From NCBI RefSeq assembly GCF_010548375.1, contig NZ_JAAGLY010000006.1, forward strand, positions 62,001-126,000: a stretch of 64,000 bases of DNA. Direction: 5' to 3'. Origin of the DNA: Streptomyces sp. SID13726 (GTDB taxonomy: Bacteria; Actinomycetota; Actinomycetes; Streptomycetales; Streptomycetaceae). Within the stretch, counting starts at the first letter, position 1; every line of letters starts with the position of its first letter. Under the pieces are notes generated by a model. That model was not told where the DNA came from and searched no databases. It saw only the letters and a program-made list of their open reading frames with translations. Positions 7,304 through 16,181 of this stretch are shown piece by piece. Both the position numbers and the translations under genes were made by a program.

Positions 7304-9475
7304 ATGGTCCACCGTCTCGAATCCCTGGTCATTCGGCATGCCCTGCGGCTGCCCGCGCCCGCGGGCCCCGCGGGGCAAGGTGACATCGCGGCGCGGCAGT
7401 TCGACGCCGCGCTGATGTCCGTCGGCTTCAAGCTGTCGGCGCAGGCGCTGCGGGAGTTGTCGGGGCTGTCCGAGGGGGCGGTCGTCGACACCGCCGTGCG
7501 CACGCTGGACACCGTCCGAGAGATGTCCGGCGACCACGTCCGGCACAACGTCTACTTCAAGGACTTCCCGGCGAACGTCCCGGACACCTTCGAGTTCTGG
7601 ACGCGCTGCGTGCGCGAGGCCCTGGAGGACGGCAAGGCCCGTTCGAGCGTCCTCGCACAGCTCCGCAACGGCGTGCTCAACCTGCTCACCCTGCCGTCGT
7701 ACGGCACCTACCGGCACACGTACGAGGAGATGCTCGCCGCCCACGACGAGCTGACCGCGGCGGTGGGCGACCGGCTGACCGTCCTGCACCTGGGCGGCCC
7801 CCTGGACGCCGAGGTCACCGCCCTGTACCTGGCGCTGGCCGGGAGCACCACGCCGCTCGGCGAGGAGCACCTGACCGACCTCGGGGTGCTCGCCGGGCAC
7901 TGCGTGGACGGGCCCCAGCCGGAGACGATCCCGGTGCGGGAGAACCGTGCCGTCGTCAACGCGGCCCGAGTGAAGGCGGGTTCGGGCCCGCTCCTCGACA
8001 CGGTCACCGATGTGCTGCGACTGGCCTGCGTGTTGGCGGACGGGGACGTGAGTCTTCAGGAGCCGACCCGGTTCCGGTCCCTGTCGCGGCCGGTCCGGCG
8101 AGCCCTGCTCGCGGGCCTGGACTCGGTCGTCGCGGCGAACCCCGCCAAGGTCGCCGACGTACGTCTGCACCGCGAGCCCTTCAAGCGGCTGGGCGAGCGG
8201 CTCCATCCGCACGAGTTCCCCCAGTGGCCGTACGCCGCCGAGGTGTTCGCGGTCGCCCGCGGTGACAAGCGGGTGTCCACCTTCGACGGCCGGATCGAGG
8301 TGCTCCTCGGTGCGGGCGATCTCACCGGGGCGGTCGCACTGCTCACGTCGGCGCCGGGCAAGCTGCTGCGCGCGCTCGACCGGCTGCTGCGCGAGGCCGC
8401 GACCCAGGAGGAGCGGGACGCGGTCGTGGCCGCCGTCGAGCGGGTCGCACCGGAGGTCTCCGGGCGGGTCCTGCTCTCGGTGCGGGAGCATCTGCACAAC
8501 CGGGCCGAAGAGGCGGGCCGGCGGCGGGTGTTCGTCAACCGGCTCGGCCGCGCCCATGTTGCCGACGACGCGCGTCCGGCCGTACCGGAGGCGGAGCGCA
8601 AGCGGCTGATCGCCCTGCTCGACGCGGAGATCGGGCGCCGACTGCCGGTCACGGAACGGCTGTTGGTGGGCCCCGACGTGCTGGACGTGGCGCTGCCGCT
8701 CAGCGGGCGGGCGACCACGGCGGGGCTCGGTGTGCTGCCGCGCGGGTCCCGGTCGCCGGTCGAGGGCGAGTTGCTGCGGTTCTTCGTGTACTGGAAGCAG
8801 GCGCAGCGGGTCACCGACTACGACCTGTCGGCGCTGCTGCTCGACGAGGACTACGAGACGGTGTCCTGGCTGTCGTACACCAACCTCCGGGACATGGAGG
8901 GCGAGCACTCCGGTGACATCACCGACGCCCCCGACGGCGCCTCGGAGTTCATCAACCTGCGGCTCGGGACCGTGCGCGGCGCGTACATCGTGCCGCAGGT
9001 CAACATCTACTCCGGGGAGGGGTTCGAGGAGGCCGAGGAGTCGTTCTTCGGGTTCATGCTGCGCGAGGGCGAGCAGCAGGGGCGGCCCTTCGAGGCGCGG
9101 ACCGTGCGGATGAAGTCGGAGCTGCGGGGGCCGGGGCGGGTGGCGCTGCCGCTGGTGTTCTGCCGTGCGCAGGACGGGAGTTGGCACGCGCGGTGGCTGC
9201 ACCTGTACCTGAAGGGCGCCCCGGCGCAGAACCAGGTGGAGAACAACCGGGCGTCGGTGGCGACACTGCTGCGGGGCATCGTCGAGCGCGAGCAGCTCAC
9301 GGTCAGGTACGTGACCGATCTGATGGCGAACGGCGGTACGGACGTGGTGCCTTGGGACGCCGGGGCGGTCCCGGACGGGCCCGTGACCTACATCGGACTG
9401 GAGCGTCCCGAGGGGCTGCACCCGGACTCGGTGGTCATCACCCCGGAAAACCTGCGCGACTTGATCCCCGAGTGA
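7304..9475 (+). CDS. Large protein with C-terminal TerD-like domain (MXAN_6230/SCO0854-like)
   Basis: A 723-residue protein. The last 250 residues resemble the TerD calcium-binding fold of tellurite-resistance and stress proteins: DYDLSALLLDEDYE, a WLSYTNLRD strand, HSGDITDAP, then a long tail with repeated acidic loops. The first 450 residues are helical with no motif I recognise. The overall plan resembles the MXAN_6230/SCO0854 family, but that family is described as having a RING-type finger, and only four scattered cysteines are present here, so no RING is made. The start ATG at 7304 has no convincing ribosome site. It stands alone. A role in metal or envelope stress is a family-level guess. 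Confidence 0.62.
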   Translation: MVHRLESLVIRHALRLPAPAGPAGQGDIAARQFDAALMSVGFKLSAQALRELSGLSEGAVVDTAVRTLDTVREMSGDHVRHNVYFKDFPANVPDTFEFWTRCVREALEDGKARSSVLAQLRNGVLNLLTLPSYGTYRHTYEEMLAAHDELTAAVGDRLTVLHLGGPLDAEVTALYLALAGSTTPLGEEHLTDLGVLAGHCVDGPQPETIPVRENRAVVNAARVKAGSGPLLDTVTDVLRLACVLADGDVSLQEPTRFRSLSRPVRRALLAGLDSVVAANPAKVADVRLHREPFKRLGERLHPHEFPQWPYAAEVFAVARGDKRVSTFDGRIEVLLGAGDLTGAVALLTSAPGKLLRALDRLLREAATQEERDAVVAAVERVAPEVSGRVLLSVREHLHNRAEEAGRRRVFVNRLGRAHVADDARPAVPEAERKRLIALLDAEIGRRLPVTERLLVGPDVLDVALPLSGRATTAGLGVLPRGSRSPVEGELLRFFVYWKQAQRVTDYDLSALLLDEDYETVSWLSYTNLRDMEGEHSGDITDAPDGASEFINLRLGTVRGAYIVPQVNIYSGEGFEEAEESFFGFMLREGEQQGRPFEARTVRMKSELRGPGRVALPLVFCRAQDGSWHARWLHLYLKGAPAQNQVENNRASVATLLRGIVEREQLTVRYVTDLMANGGTDVVPWDAGAVPDGPVTYIGLERPEGLHPDSVVITPENLRDLIPE

Positions 9476-9496
9476 CTGTTACGGTTCACGTGGCGA

Positions 9497-9651
9497 GGCC
9501 ATGGAAGGGCTTCCTTCTCACATGAGATGAGCCTCTCGGGGCTTGGATGCCAGTCCTTCCGCTCTCCTCGCCCTCGACGTCACACGCGGGGCCATGAAGG
9601 GGCTTCCTTCTCATCGGCTGTCAACCGAATCCTTCAGTCCCTTCGCTCTCC
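9497..9651. repeat. Imperfect tandem pair of two-block repeats in the intergenic gap
   Basis: Block A (GGCCATG...GGCTTCCTTCTCA) occurs at 9497-9520 and 9590-9613 with two mismatches in 24 bases. Block B (AGTCC-TTC-GCTCTCC) follows at 9552-9567 and 9636-9651. Each block A holds a small inverted repeat (GGAAG-GG-CTTCC or GAAG-GGG-CTTC). The blocks are separated by 31 and 22 unrelated bases. No gene is seen between 9476 and 9694. The pair could be protein-binding sites, a mobile repeat or the debris of one. Confidence 0.55.
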
Positions 9652-9694
9652 CCGCGCGTGACCTCGCGGACCTCGGCGGCCCGGACCGGTGCAC

Positions 9695-10561
9695 TCACCG
9701 CTCCAGGGCCGCCTTCGCCGTGCTGAGCGCCTGTTCCGCGTACCCCCGCCCGAACAGCACCGCGTGCACCAGCAGCGGGAACATCTGGTGCAGTCCGATG
9801 CGGTCGGCCCAGCCGTCGGCGAGCGGGGCCGACCGCTCGTAGCCGCGCAGCACCTCGTCCAGGTGCGGGCAGCCGAAGAGCCGGAGCATCGCGAGGTCGG
9901 TCTCGCGGTGGCCGCCGTGCGCGGCCGGGTCGATCAGCCAGGCGTGGCCGTCGGCGCCCCACAGGACGTTGCCGTTCCACAGGTCGCCGTGCAGCCGGGC
10001 GGGCGGCTCGGCGGGGCCCGCGAGGCCGGGCAGCCGCTCGCAGAGCCGCTCGATCACCGGCGTCTCCCCCGCACCGATCGTGCCGTCGTCCACCGCCCGC
10101 CGCAGATACGGCAGCACGCGGTGCTCGGCGTACCACTCGGGCCAGTCGGCGCCCTCGACGTTCCGCATGGGCGCGCGTCCGATGTACGCCTCCCGTGGGC
10201 CGCCGGGCGGCGCGGAGCCGAAGGCGGGCGCCCCGGAGGCGTGCAGGGCTGCCAGGGCGCCGCCCAGGCCGAGGGCCGTGTCCCGGCCCGGGCGGCCCCG
10301 CGGGACCAGGTCGGTCACCAGCCAGCGGTCGTCGTGGCCGTGCACGGCCGGCACCCGGACCGCGCCGGCCGCGGCCAGCCAGCGCAGGCCGGCCGCCTCG
10401 GCACGTGTCTCGTCGGGCTCCTCGCCCCGCTTGACCATCACCGCCCGGCCGTCGTCGAGTCCGACATCGGTCAGCGCGCCGGAGAGCGGGCGCTCCCCGC
10501 TCGCCGGCCGGCCGGTGAGCCGCGTCGCCGCCGCACCCGGGCCGTCGCCGTCGTCGTACAC
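9695..10561 (-). CDS. Fructosamine kinase family protein
   Basis: A 288-residue kinase-fold protein of the fructosamine kinase / aminoglycoside phosphotransferase superfamily. The catalytic loop reads HGDLWNGN, followed by the metal-binding LIDPAAHGGHRETDLAM. By family it phosphorylates ketosamines on glycated amines, so protein deglycation is the likely role. I choose the GTG at 10561, which has AGGGAGG 5 bases upstream; an ATG at 10639 in the same frame would add 26 residues unlike the family and lacks a ribosome site. The gene diverges from the aldarate operon and overlaps none of its promoter if the later start is right. Confidence 0.85.
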   Translation of the reverse strand: MYDDGDGPGAAATRLTGRPASGERPLSGALTDVGLDDGRAVMVKRGEEPDETRAEAAGLRWLAAAGAVRVPAVHGHDDRWLVTDLVPRGRPGRDTALGLGGALAALHASGAPAFGSAPPGGPREAYIGRAPMRNVEGADWPEWYAEHRVLPYLRRAVDDGTIGAGETPVIERLCERLPGLAGPAEPPARLHGDLWNGNVLWGADGHAWLIDPAAHGGHRETDLAMLRLFGCPHLDEVLRGYERSAPLADGWADRIGLHQMFPLLVHAVLFGRGYAEQALSTAKAALER

Positions 10562-10642
10562 CTGCGCCTCCCTGACCACTCGCACACCCCGCGTTCCCCG
10601 AGGGGCTCGTGCATAGCCTCTGTGAAATCTCCCAGTCATGTC

Positions 10643-10672
10643 TTGACATACGGAAGAAACGATCCGTAGCTT
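10643..10672 (+). promoter_or_regulatory. Promoter of the aldarate (glucarate) operon
   Basis: A perfect -35 TTGACA (10643-10648), an 18-base spacer and TAGCTT (10667-10672) predict a start near 10679. This is one of the best promoter matches in the window. Confidence 0.7.
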
Positions 10673-10690
10673 GGCCGATCATTTAGATTC

Positions 10691-10715
10691 GTGAAGCAGG
10701 TTCACGGATATGAAC
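10691..10715. promoter_or_regulatory. Overlapping inverted repeats before the aldarate operon, possible operator
   Basis: GTGAA-N5-TTCAC (10691-10705) and GTTCA-N6-TGAAC (10700-10715) overlap just downstream of the predicted start and abut the ribosome site. They would suit a repressor or an mRNA hairpin controlling the first gene. Confidence 0.45.
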
Positions 10716-10726
10716 GGAGAGTGTCC

Positions 10727-12061
10727 ATGGGCGATCGCCGACGACGACGCCGCCTGGCCGCGGCGGCCACCGTCGCGGGATTGATGTTCGCAACGGCCGC
10801 CTGTGGCTCCGGCTCCGGCAGCGCGGGCAGCAGCGATCCGAACACGCTGGAGGTCTGGACCCGGAGCAATCCGGACTCGGCCGCCACCTACGACCGGGTC
10901 TTCGCCGCCTTCACCAAGAAGACCGGCATCAAGATCGACTACCAGCCGGTCATCAACTTCGACCAGCAGCTCCAGAGCCGGGCGTCCACCAAGGACCTGC
11001 CGGACGTCATGATCAACGACACGGCGCTGATGGGCAGTTACCAGAGCCAGGGCCTGCTCAAGCCGATCGACCCGGCGTCGATCGCGGGCGGCGACCAGAT
11101 CACCGACAACTCCTGGGCGTCCACCGTGGGCGTCGACGGGAAGCACTACGGCGTCCCGTACTCCCGGCAGGCCCAGACGCTGATGATCCGCAAGGACTGG
11201 CTGAAGAAGCTCGGGCTCAAGGCGCCGACAACCTGGCAGGAGATGCTCTCCGTCGCCAAGGCGTTCGCCACCGAGGACCCGGACGGCGACGGCAAGGCCG
11301 ACACCTACGGCATCGTCGCGCCGGCCAGCGCCACGAACGGGTACGCCGCCTGGTGGGGCTCCAGCTTCCTGTGGCAGGGCGGCGCGCAGATCATCGAGCC
11401 GGACGGCAAGGGCAAGTACACCCCGGCCATGGACTCGGCCGCCGCGGTGAACGCCGTGACCTGGCTGAAGGACAACCTCTTCTGCGGCAAGAAGGGCATC
11501 GTCCAGCCCGGCGCCATCACCGCCGTGACCGGCACCGCCACCAACTTCCAGGACGGCAACGCCGGGATGTACATGACCGGCCCGTACAACATCACCACCT
11601 TCGACGCCACGCCCGGCAAGGACAAGTACGAGGTCGTCCCGGCCCCGGCGGGTCCGGCGGGCGGCGACGTACTGGCCGACGGCGAGAACGTCTACCTCGG
11701 CGCCAAGACCGGCAAGGACAAGCAGGAGCTGGCCCTGGCCGCGTTCCTGGTCTCGCCCGAGGGCCAGAAGATCGCCATGACCAGCGTCGACGGCCACCAG
11801 CCGGTCGTCCGCATCCCGGTCAACTCCACGCTGGACGCGGCGAAGGTACGGAACGACGCCCGCTGGAGTGTCGTACAGAAGGCCTACGAGACCGCCTCCC
11901 AGCAGTTCCCGAACGCGCCGGACTTCGCGCCGATCAAGCAGGACACCGCCGACGCGCTGAACTCAATCTTCACGTACTGCGGCGGTGACGTGCGCTCGCA
12001 GCTCAAGGAGCTGAACGACACCCTCGCCGGTGACCTCAAGGACCAGGGGCTGCTGAAATGA
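10727..12061 (+). CDS. ABC transporter substrate-binding lipoprotein (family 1, sugar/sugar-acid type)
   Basis: A 444-residue extracellular solute-binding protein. The N-terminus has a six-Arg stretch, a short hydrophobic core and a lipobox ending at Cys26 (FATAAC), so it is a membrane-anchored lipoprotein. The mature part is a type I carbohydrate-binding protein (EVWTRSNPDSAATYDRVF opening, aromatic ligand-pocket residues near GYAAWWGSSF). The ATG at 10727 follows GGAGAG by 5 bases. It is the first gene of an operon with two permeases, kdgD and gudD, so the cargo is probably glucarate, galactarate or a related acid; this rests on context. No ATPase is encoded here, so it likely uses a shared MsiK-type ATPase, the rule for streptomycete sugar ABC systems. 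Confidence 0.9.
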   Translation: MGDRRRRRRLAAAATVAGLMFATAACGSGSGSAGSSDPNTLEVWTRSNPDSAATYDRVFAAFTKKTGIKIDYQPVINFDQQLQSRASTKDLPDVMINDTALMGSYQSQGLLKPIDPASIAGGDQITDNSWASTVGVDGKHYGVPYSRQAQTLMIRKDWLKKLGLKAPTTWQEMLSVAKAFATEDPDGDGKADTYGIVAPASATNGYAAWWGSSFLWQGGAQIIEPDGKGKYTPAMDSAAAVNAVTWLKDNLFCGKKGIVQPGAITAVTGTATNFQDGNAGMYMTGPYNITTFDATPGKDKYEVVPAPAGPAGGDVLADGENVYLGAKTGKDKQELALAAFLVSPEGQKIAMTSVDGHQPVVRIPVNSTLDAAKVRNDARWSVVQKAYETASQQFPNAPDFAPIKQDTADALNSIFTYCGGDVRSQLKELNDTLAGDLKDQGLLK

Positions 12062-12993
12062 CCGCGACCGTACCCGCCCCCGCGACGCGCAGAGGCCTCG
12101 ACAGGGCGGCCACCGGCAGGAGGGCCTTCAACAAGAAGGCCGTCGTCCCCTGGCTCTTCCTGGCCCCGGGTCTGCTGCTCGCGCTCGTCTTCAAGTTCTG
12201 GCCGATGGCCAAGGGCATCTGGCTCAGCTTCTTCGACGTGCGGCCCTTCCTCGGCGACAAGTGGATCGGCCTCGACAACTACACCCGGGTCCTGACCGAC
12301 CACCGCTTCCAGGACGCCATCGGGCACACCCTGATCCTGGGCATAGGCCAGTCGGTCGGCGCGATCGTCCTCGGGTTCGCCCTCGCGCTGCTCCTGGAGG
12401 GCCAGACCCGCTCGCTGAAGATCCTGCGTACCGCGGTCTTCCTGCCCGCCGTGACCGCCACCGCGGTCGTCGGCGAGCTGTGGCGGCTGATGTACTACCC
12501 GACCGACGACGGCCTGATCAACAGCGGCCTGCACCTCTTCGGGCTCGGGACCGTCCAGTTCCTCGACAACCCCAACATCGCGCTCTACTCGACGATGGCG
12601 ATGGGCATCTGGATCTGGGCCCCGTACAACATGGTGATCTTCCTCGCCGGTCTCGCGGGCGTGGACCGCTCGCTGTACGAGGCGGCGGCGATGGACGGCG
12701 TCTCGCTGTGGCAGCGGCTGCGGTACGTCACGATCCCCGCGATCCGCCCGGCGCTGATGATCGTGCTCACGCTCGCCACCATCCGCGGGCTGCGCGTCTT
12801 CACCGAGGTCTACGTCCTCACCAACGGCGGCCCCGCCGGGTCGACCGACGTGTGGATGACCCGCGCCTACACCCTGGGCTTCACCCGCAACGACATCGGC
12901 GGCGCCTCCGCGGCCTCGGTCGTGCTGCTGTGCGTGACGCTCCTGCTCACCGTCATGGTCAACTACCTCCGCAAGAGGGGAGAAGCGCGATGA
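12058..12993 (+). CDS. ABC sugar transporter permease (MalF-like)
   Basis: A 311-residue inner-membrane permease with about six hydrophobic segments. The cytoplasmic EAA loop that docks the ATPase is clear (YEAAAMDGVSLWQRLRYVTI...P, near residue 205). The N-terminal basic tail before the first helix fits the MalF/UgpA type. It starts with ATG at 12058 inside the stop codon of the binding-protein gene (ATGA), so the two are translationally coupled. Confidence 0.9.
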   Translation: MTATVPAPATRRGLDRAATGRRAFNKKAVVPWLFLAPGLLLALVFKFWPMAKGIWLSFFDVRPFLGDKWIGLDNYTRVLTDHRFQDAIGHTLILGIGQSVGAIVLGFALALLLEGQTRSLKILRTAVFLPAVTATAVVGELWRLMYYPTDDGLINSGLHLFGLGTVQFLDNPNIALYSTMAMGIWIWAPYNMVIFLAGLAGVDRSLYEAAAMDGVSLWQRLRYVTIPAIRPALMIVLTLATIRGLRVFTEVYVLTNGGPAGSTDVWMTRAYTLGFTRNDIGGASAASVVLLCVTLLLTVMVNYLRKRGEAR

Positions 12994-13934
12994 GCGCCCC
13001 CGTCATCGAACCCGTCCGGCCGGCGGCACCTGACACCCCGGCCGGGCGGAGCACCAAGGACCAGAGCACCACCCCGGCCCGTTTCGACACCGCTCTCGGC
13101 TGGAACGACAAGCCCGGAGTCGCCTGGGGCCTCAGGATCCTGCTCTGTGCGATCGCCCTCGCGATCTTCGCGGCGCCCTTCCTGACAATCTTCTCGGGCG
13201 CCTTCACGACCCACCCGAGCGGCTCCTCGCTGTCGTTCCTGCCGCACGACACCACCCTGTCGAACTTCAAGGTGGCCGGCGCGCAGGGCATGTGGGACTA
13301 CCTCGGCAACTCGCTGGTCATCGCGGGCGGCGGACTGCTGCTCCAGCTGGTGGTGTGCACGCTCGCCGCGTACGCCCTGGCGCGGCACCGGTTCCGGGGC
13401 CAGGCCCTGATCATGATGCTGTTCATGATGACGCTGATGCTGCCCGAGGAGGTCATCGCGATCCCGCTGTCCCTGGTCCTCGGTGACGTCCCGGTGGTCC
13501 ACCTGGACCTCAAGGGCACCGTCTGGGGCGTCATCCTGCCGCTGGGTGCCTGGGGCTTCTCGGTGATGATGCTGACCGAGTTCATGCGGGACATCCCCGA
13601 CGAGATCGAGGAGGCGGCCCGTCTCGACGGCGTCGGCGAGCTGCGGATGCTGTGGCAGATCATCCTGCCGCTGTGCAGGCCCGCGCTCGGCGTGGCCGGC
13701 GTCCTCGGGTTCATCATGATCTGGGACCAGTACCTGCTGCCCCTCATCGCCGCCAAGGACCCCACCGACTACACGGTCACCGTCGCCCTGGCCACCCTGC
13801 GCACCGACCCCGTGGTCGGCTCGGGCGTGGTGCTCGCCGGTGCGGTGATCGCCCTGATCCCCAGCCTGATCGTCTATCTGCTTCTCCAGCGCTCCCTGGT
13901 CACCGGCATCGCCGCCGGTGCCACCAAGGGCTGA
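12990..13934 (+). CDS. ABC sugar transporter permease (MalG-like)
   Basis: A 314-residue second permease, also overlapping its upstream partner by ATGA. The EAA loop reads IEEAARLDGVGELRMLWQII near residue 205, and six transmembrane helices are evident. It forms the heterodimeric channel with the preceding gene. The kdgD ribosome site starts within 25 bases of its stop, so transport and catabolism are one transcript. Confidence 0.9.
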   Translation: MSAPVIEPVRPAAPDTPAGRSTKDQSTTPARFDTALGWNDKPGVAWGLRILLCAIALAIFAAPFLTIFSGAFTTHPSGSSLSFLPHDTTLSNFKVAGAQGMWDYLGNSLVIAGGGLLLQLVVCTLAAYALARHRFRGQALIMMLFMMTLMLPEEVIAIPLSLVLGDVPVVHLDLKGTVWGVILPLGAWGFSVMMLTEFMRDIPDEIEEAARLDGVGELRMLWQIILPLCRPALGVAGVLGFIMIWDQYLLPLIAAKDPTDYTVTVALATLRTDPVVGSGVVLAGAVIALIPSLIVYLLLQRSLVTGIAAGATKG

Positions 13935-13958
13935 GCACACCGTAGTTACGAGGGAGAC

Positions 13959-14867
13959 ATGAAGTTCCAAGGAGTCCTGTTCTTTCCGGTGACGCCGTTC
14001 GCCGCGGACGGCTCGCTGGACGAGGAACGACTCGCCCAGCACATCGAGAACGGCGTCACGGCCGGGGCCGGAGGCGTGTTCGTCGCCTGCGGCACCGGTG
14101 AGTTCCACGCGCTGACCCCCGACGAGCTGGAGCGGGCCACCCGGGTCGCGGTAGAGACGACCGCGGGCCGGGTGCCGGTCCTGGCGGCGGCCGGCGGCCC
14201 GACCCCGGTCGCCCGCGACCACGCGGCCCGCGTCGCCCGCGCGGGCGCCGACGGCATCCTGCTGCTCCCGCCGTACCTGGTGACGGCCCCGCAGCAGGGC
14301 CTGGTCCGCTACGTCGAGGAGGTCACCGCCGAGACCGACCTCCCGGTGATCTTCTACCAGCGCGGCACCGCCCGCCTCACAGCGGAGACGGCCGCCGAGA
14401 TCGCCGCCCTCCCCAAGGTAGTCGGCCTCAAGGACGGCCTCGGCGACATCGAGCGCATGCACCGCATCGTCCGCGCGGTCCGTGCCGTACGGGGCACGGA
14501 GGACTTCCAGTTCTTCAACGGCCTCCCGACGGCCGAGATGACCGCCCCCGCCTACCAGGGCATCGGCGTCTCCCTGTACTCCTCCGCGGTCTTCGCCTTC
14601 GCGCCCGAGATCGCCCTCGCCTTCCATCGGGCGCTCGCCGCGGGCGACCGACCGCTGATCGACACACTCCTCGACGAGTTCTACGGCCCCCTCGTGCGCC
14701 TTCGCGACGAAGTACCGGGGTATGCCGTGGCGTTGGTCAAGTCGGGAGTGGCCCTGCGTGGCCTGGACGTGGGTGGGGTGCGGGCGCCGCTCGTGGATCC
14801 GACGCCGGAGCATGTCGCGCGGTTGTCGAAGCTGATCGACCACGGCCTGGAGGTGATCGGCGCATGA
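13959..14867 (+). CDS. kdgD: 5-dehydro-4-deoxyglucarate dehydratase
   Basis: A 302-residue TIM-barrel enzyme of the DHDPS/NAL superfamily. The start (FQGVLFFPVTPF) and the segment ACGTGEFHALTPDE match KDGDH (EC 4.2.1.41), which converts 5-keto-4-deoxyglucarate to 2-oxoglutarate semialdehyde with loss of water and CO2. The Schiff-base Lys158 (VVGLKDGLGD) and partner Tyr133 (VIFYQRG) are present. A GAGGGAG-like site precedes the ATG. Its neighbour gudD makes its substrate, so the pair completes two consecutive steps. N-acetylneuraminate lyase or DHDPS identities are unlikely given the motifs and context. Confidence 0.9.
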   Translation: MKFQGVLFFPVTPFAADGSLDEERLAQHIENGVTAGAGGVFVACGTGEFHALTPDELERATRVAVETTAGRVPVLAAAGGPTPVARDHAARVARAGADGILLLPPYLVTAPQQGLVRYVEEVTAETDLPVIFYQRGTARLTAETAAEIAALPKVVGLKDGLGDIERMHRIVRAVRAVRGTEDFQFFNGLPTAEMTAPAYQGIGVSLYSSAVFAFAPEIALAFHRALAAGDRPLIDTLLDEFYGPLVRLRDEVPGYAVALVKSGVALRGLDVGGVRAPLVDPTPEHVARLSKLIDHGLEVIGA

Positions 14868-16117
14868 GTGAGCCGACCCGCATCAAGGAACTGATCGTCA
14901 CGCCGATCGCCTTCCGCGACCCGCCCCTGCTCAACTCCAACGGTGTGCACGAGCCGCTCGCCCTGCGGATCATCCTCCAACTCGTCCTGGAGGACGGCAC
15001 GGTGGGTCTGGGCGAGTCCCCCGGCGGGGTGGCCCGGCTGGAGCGACTTGAGGCGGCGGCGAAGGTCGTGGTCGGCATGGACGTCTTCGACACGACCGCC
15101 GTCTCGGCCGCGATCGACGCCGCCCTGCTGCCGACGGTGCCCTCCTCGCACGAGCGCGGCTGGACCAGCTCCGCCGTCGAGGTGGCCTGTCTGGACGCGC
15201 AGGGCAAGCTGCTCGGCCGTCCGGTGAGCGACCTGCTCGGCGGGACGGTCCGGGACTCGGTGCCGTTCGCCGCGTACCTCTTCTACAAGTGGGCCGAGCA
15301 CCCGGCCCTCGACGGCCGTGCCGCGGTCGGCGACGAGTGGGGCGAGGCGCTGGACCCGGCCGGCATCGTGGAGCAGGCCCGGCTGATGCAGGAGCGGTAC
15401 GGGTTCAAGTCGTTCAAGCTGAAGGGCGGCGTCTTCCCGCCCGACCAGGAGATCGCCGCGATCAAGGCGCTCGCGGAGGCCTTCCCCGGACAGCCGCTGC
15501 GCCTCGACCCCAACGTGGCGTGGACGGTGGAGACGTCGACGTACGTGGCCCGTGAACTCGACGGTGTCCTGGAGTACTTGGAGGACCCGACCAAGGGCAT
15601 AGAGGGCATGGCGGAGGTGGCGAAGGAAGCACCGATGCCGCTGGGCACCAACATGTGCGTGATCGCCTGGGAGCATCTGAAGCCCGCGATCGAACAGAAC
15701 GCCATCCAGGTACTGCTGACGGACCATCACTACTGGGGCGGCCTGCGCCGCACCCGTGAACTGGCCGCGGTCTGCGAGGCGTTCGGCATCGCGCTGTCCA
15801 TGCACTCCAACTCGCACCTGGGTATCAGCCTCGCCGCCATGACCCATGTGGCGGCGGCGATCCCGAACCTCGACCACTCCTGCGACACCCACTACCCGTG
15901 GAACCACGCCGACGACGTGATCCGCCCGGGTGTCCTGGAGTTCCGCGACGGCGAGGTCAAGGTGCCGACCGGACCGGGACTCGGCGTGGAACTCGACCAC
16001 GACGCGCTGGAGCGCCTGCACCGCCTTTACGTCGACTCCGGGGTACGCAGCCGGGACGACACGGGGTACATGCGGCGGTTCCAGCCCGACTACGAACTCA
16101 GGCTCCCCCGCTGGTGA
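14864..16117 (+). CDS. gudD: D-glucarate dehydratase
   Basis: A 417-residue member of the enolase superfamily, mandelate-racemase branch. It shows the KxK motif (FKLKGG), the metal ligands in LDPNVAW, YLEDPT and LTDHHYWGG, and the catalytic His in HSNSHLGIS. These features, with the NSNGVHEP opening, are those of glucarate dehydratase (EC 4.2.1.40), which makes 5-keto-4-deoxyglucarate for kdgD. It overlaps kdgD by ATGA. It is the last gene of the operon and is followed 27 bases later by a strong terminator. Galactarate may also be used if an epimerising relative is present elsewhere. Confidence 0.92.
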   Translation: MSEPTRIKELIVTPIAFRDPPLLNSNGVHEPLALRIILQLVLEDGTVGLGESPGGVARLERLEAAAKVVVGMDVFDTTAVSAAIDAALLPTVPSSHERGWTSSAVEVACLDAQGKLLGRPVSDLLGGTVRDSVPFAAYLFYKWAEHPALDGRAAVGDEWGEALDPAGIVEQARLMQERYGFKSFKLKGGVFPPDQEIAAIKALAEAFPGQPLRLDPNVAWTVETSTYVARELDGVLEYLEDPTKGIEGMAEVAKEAPMPLGTNMCVIAWEHLKPAIEQNAIQVLLTDHHYWGGLRRTRELAAVCEAFGIALSMHSNSHLGISLAAMTHVAAAIPNLDHSCDTHYPWNHADDVIRPGVLEFRDGEVKVPTGPGLGVELDHDALERLHRLYVDSGVRSRDDTGYMRRFQPDYELRLPRW

Positions 16118-16143
16118 CAAGACGGCTGACAGGACCCCCATGA

Positions 16144-16180
16144 GACAAGGCGCCCGGCGTACCCGGGCGCCTTGTCTTTT
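16144..16180 (+). terminator. Rho-independent terminator of the aldarate operon
   Basis: A perfect 14-bp stem (GACAAGGCGCCCGG, 16144-16157, paired with 16163-16176) with a 5-base loop is followed by TTTT. It closes the ABC-kdgD-gudD operon. Confidence 0.92.
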
Positions 16181-16181
16181 C

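Noticed and set aside
10562..10639. ATG at 10639 as start of the fructosamine kinase
   Set aside because: The added 26 residues do not look like the family, and the GTG at 10561 has AGGAG-type ribosome site at 5 bases.
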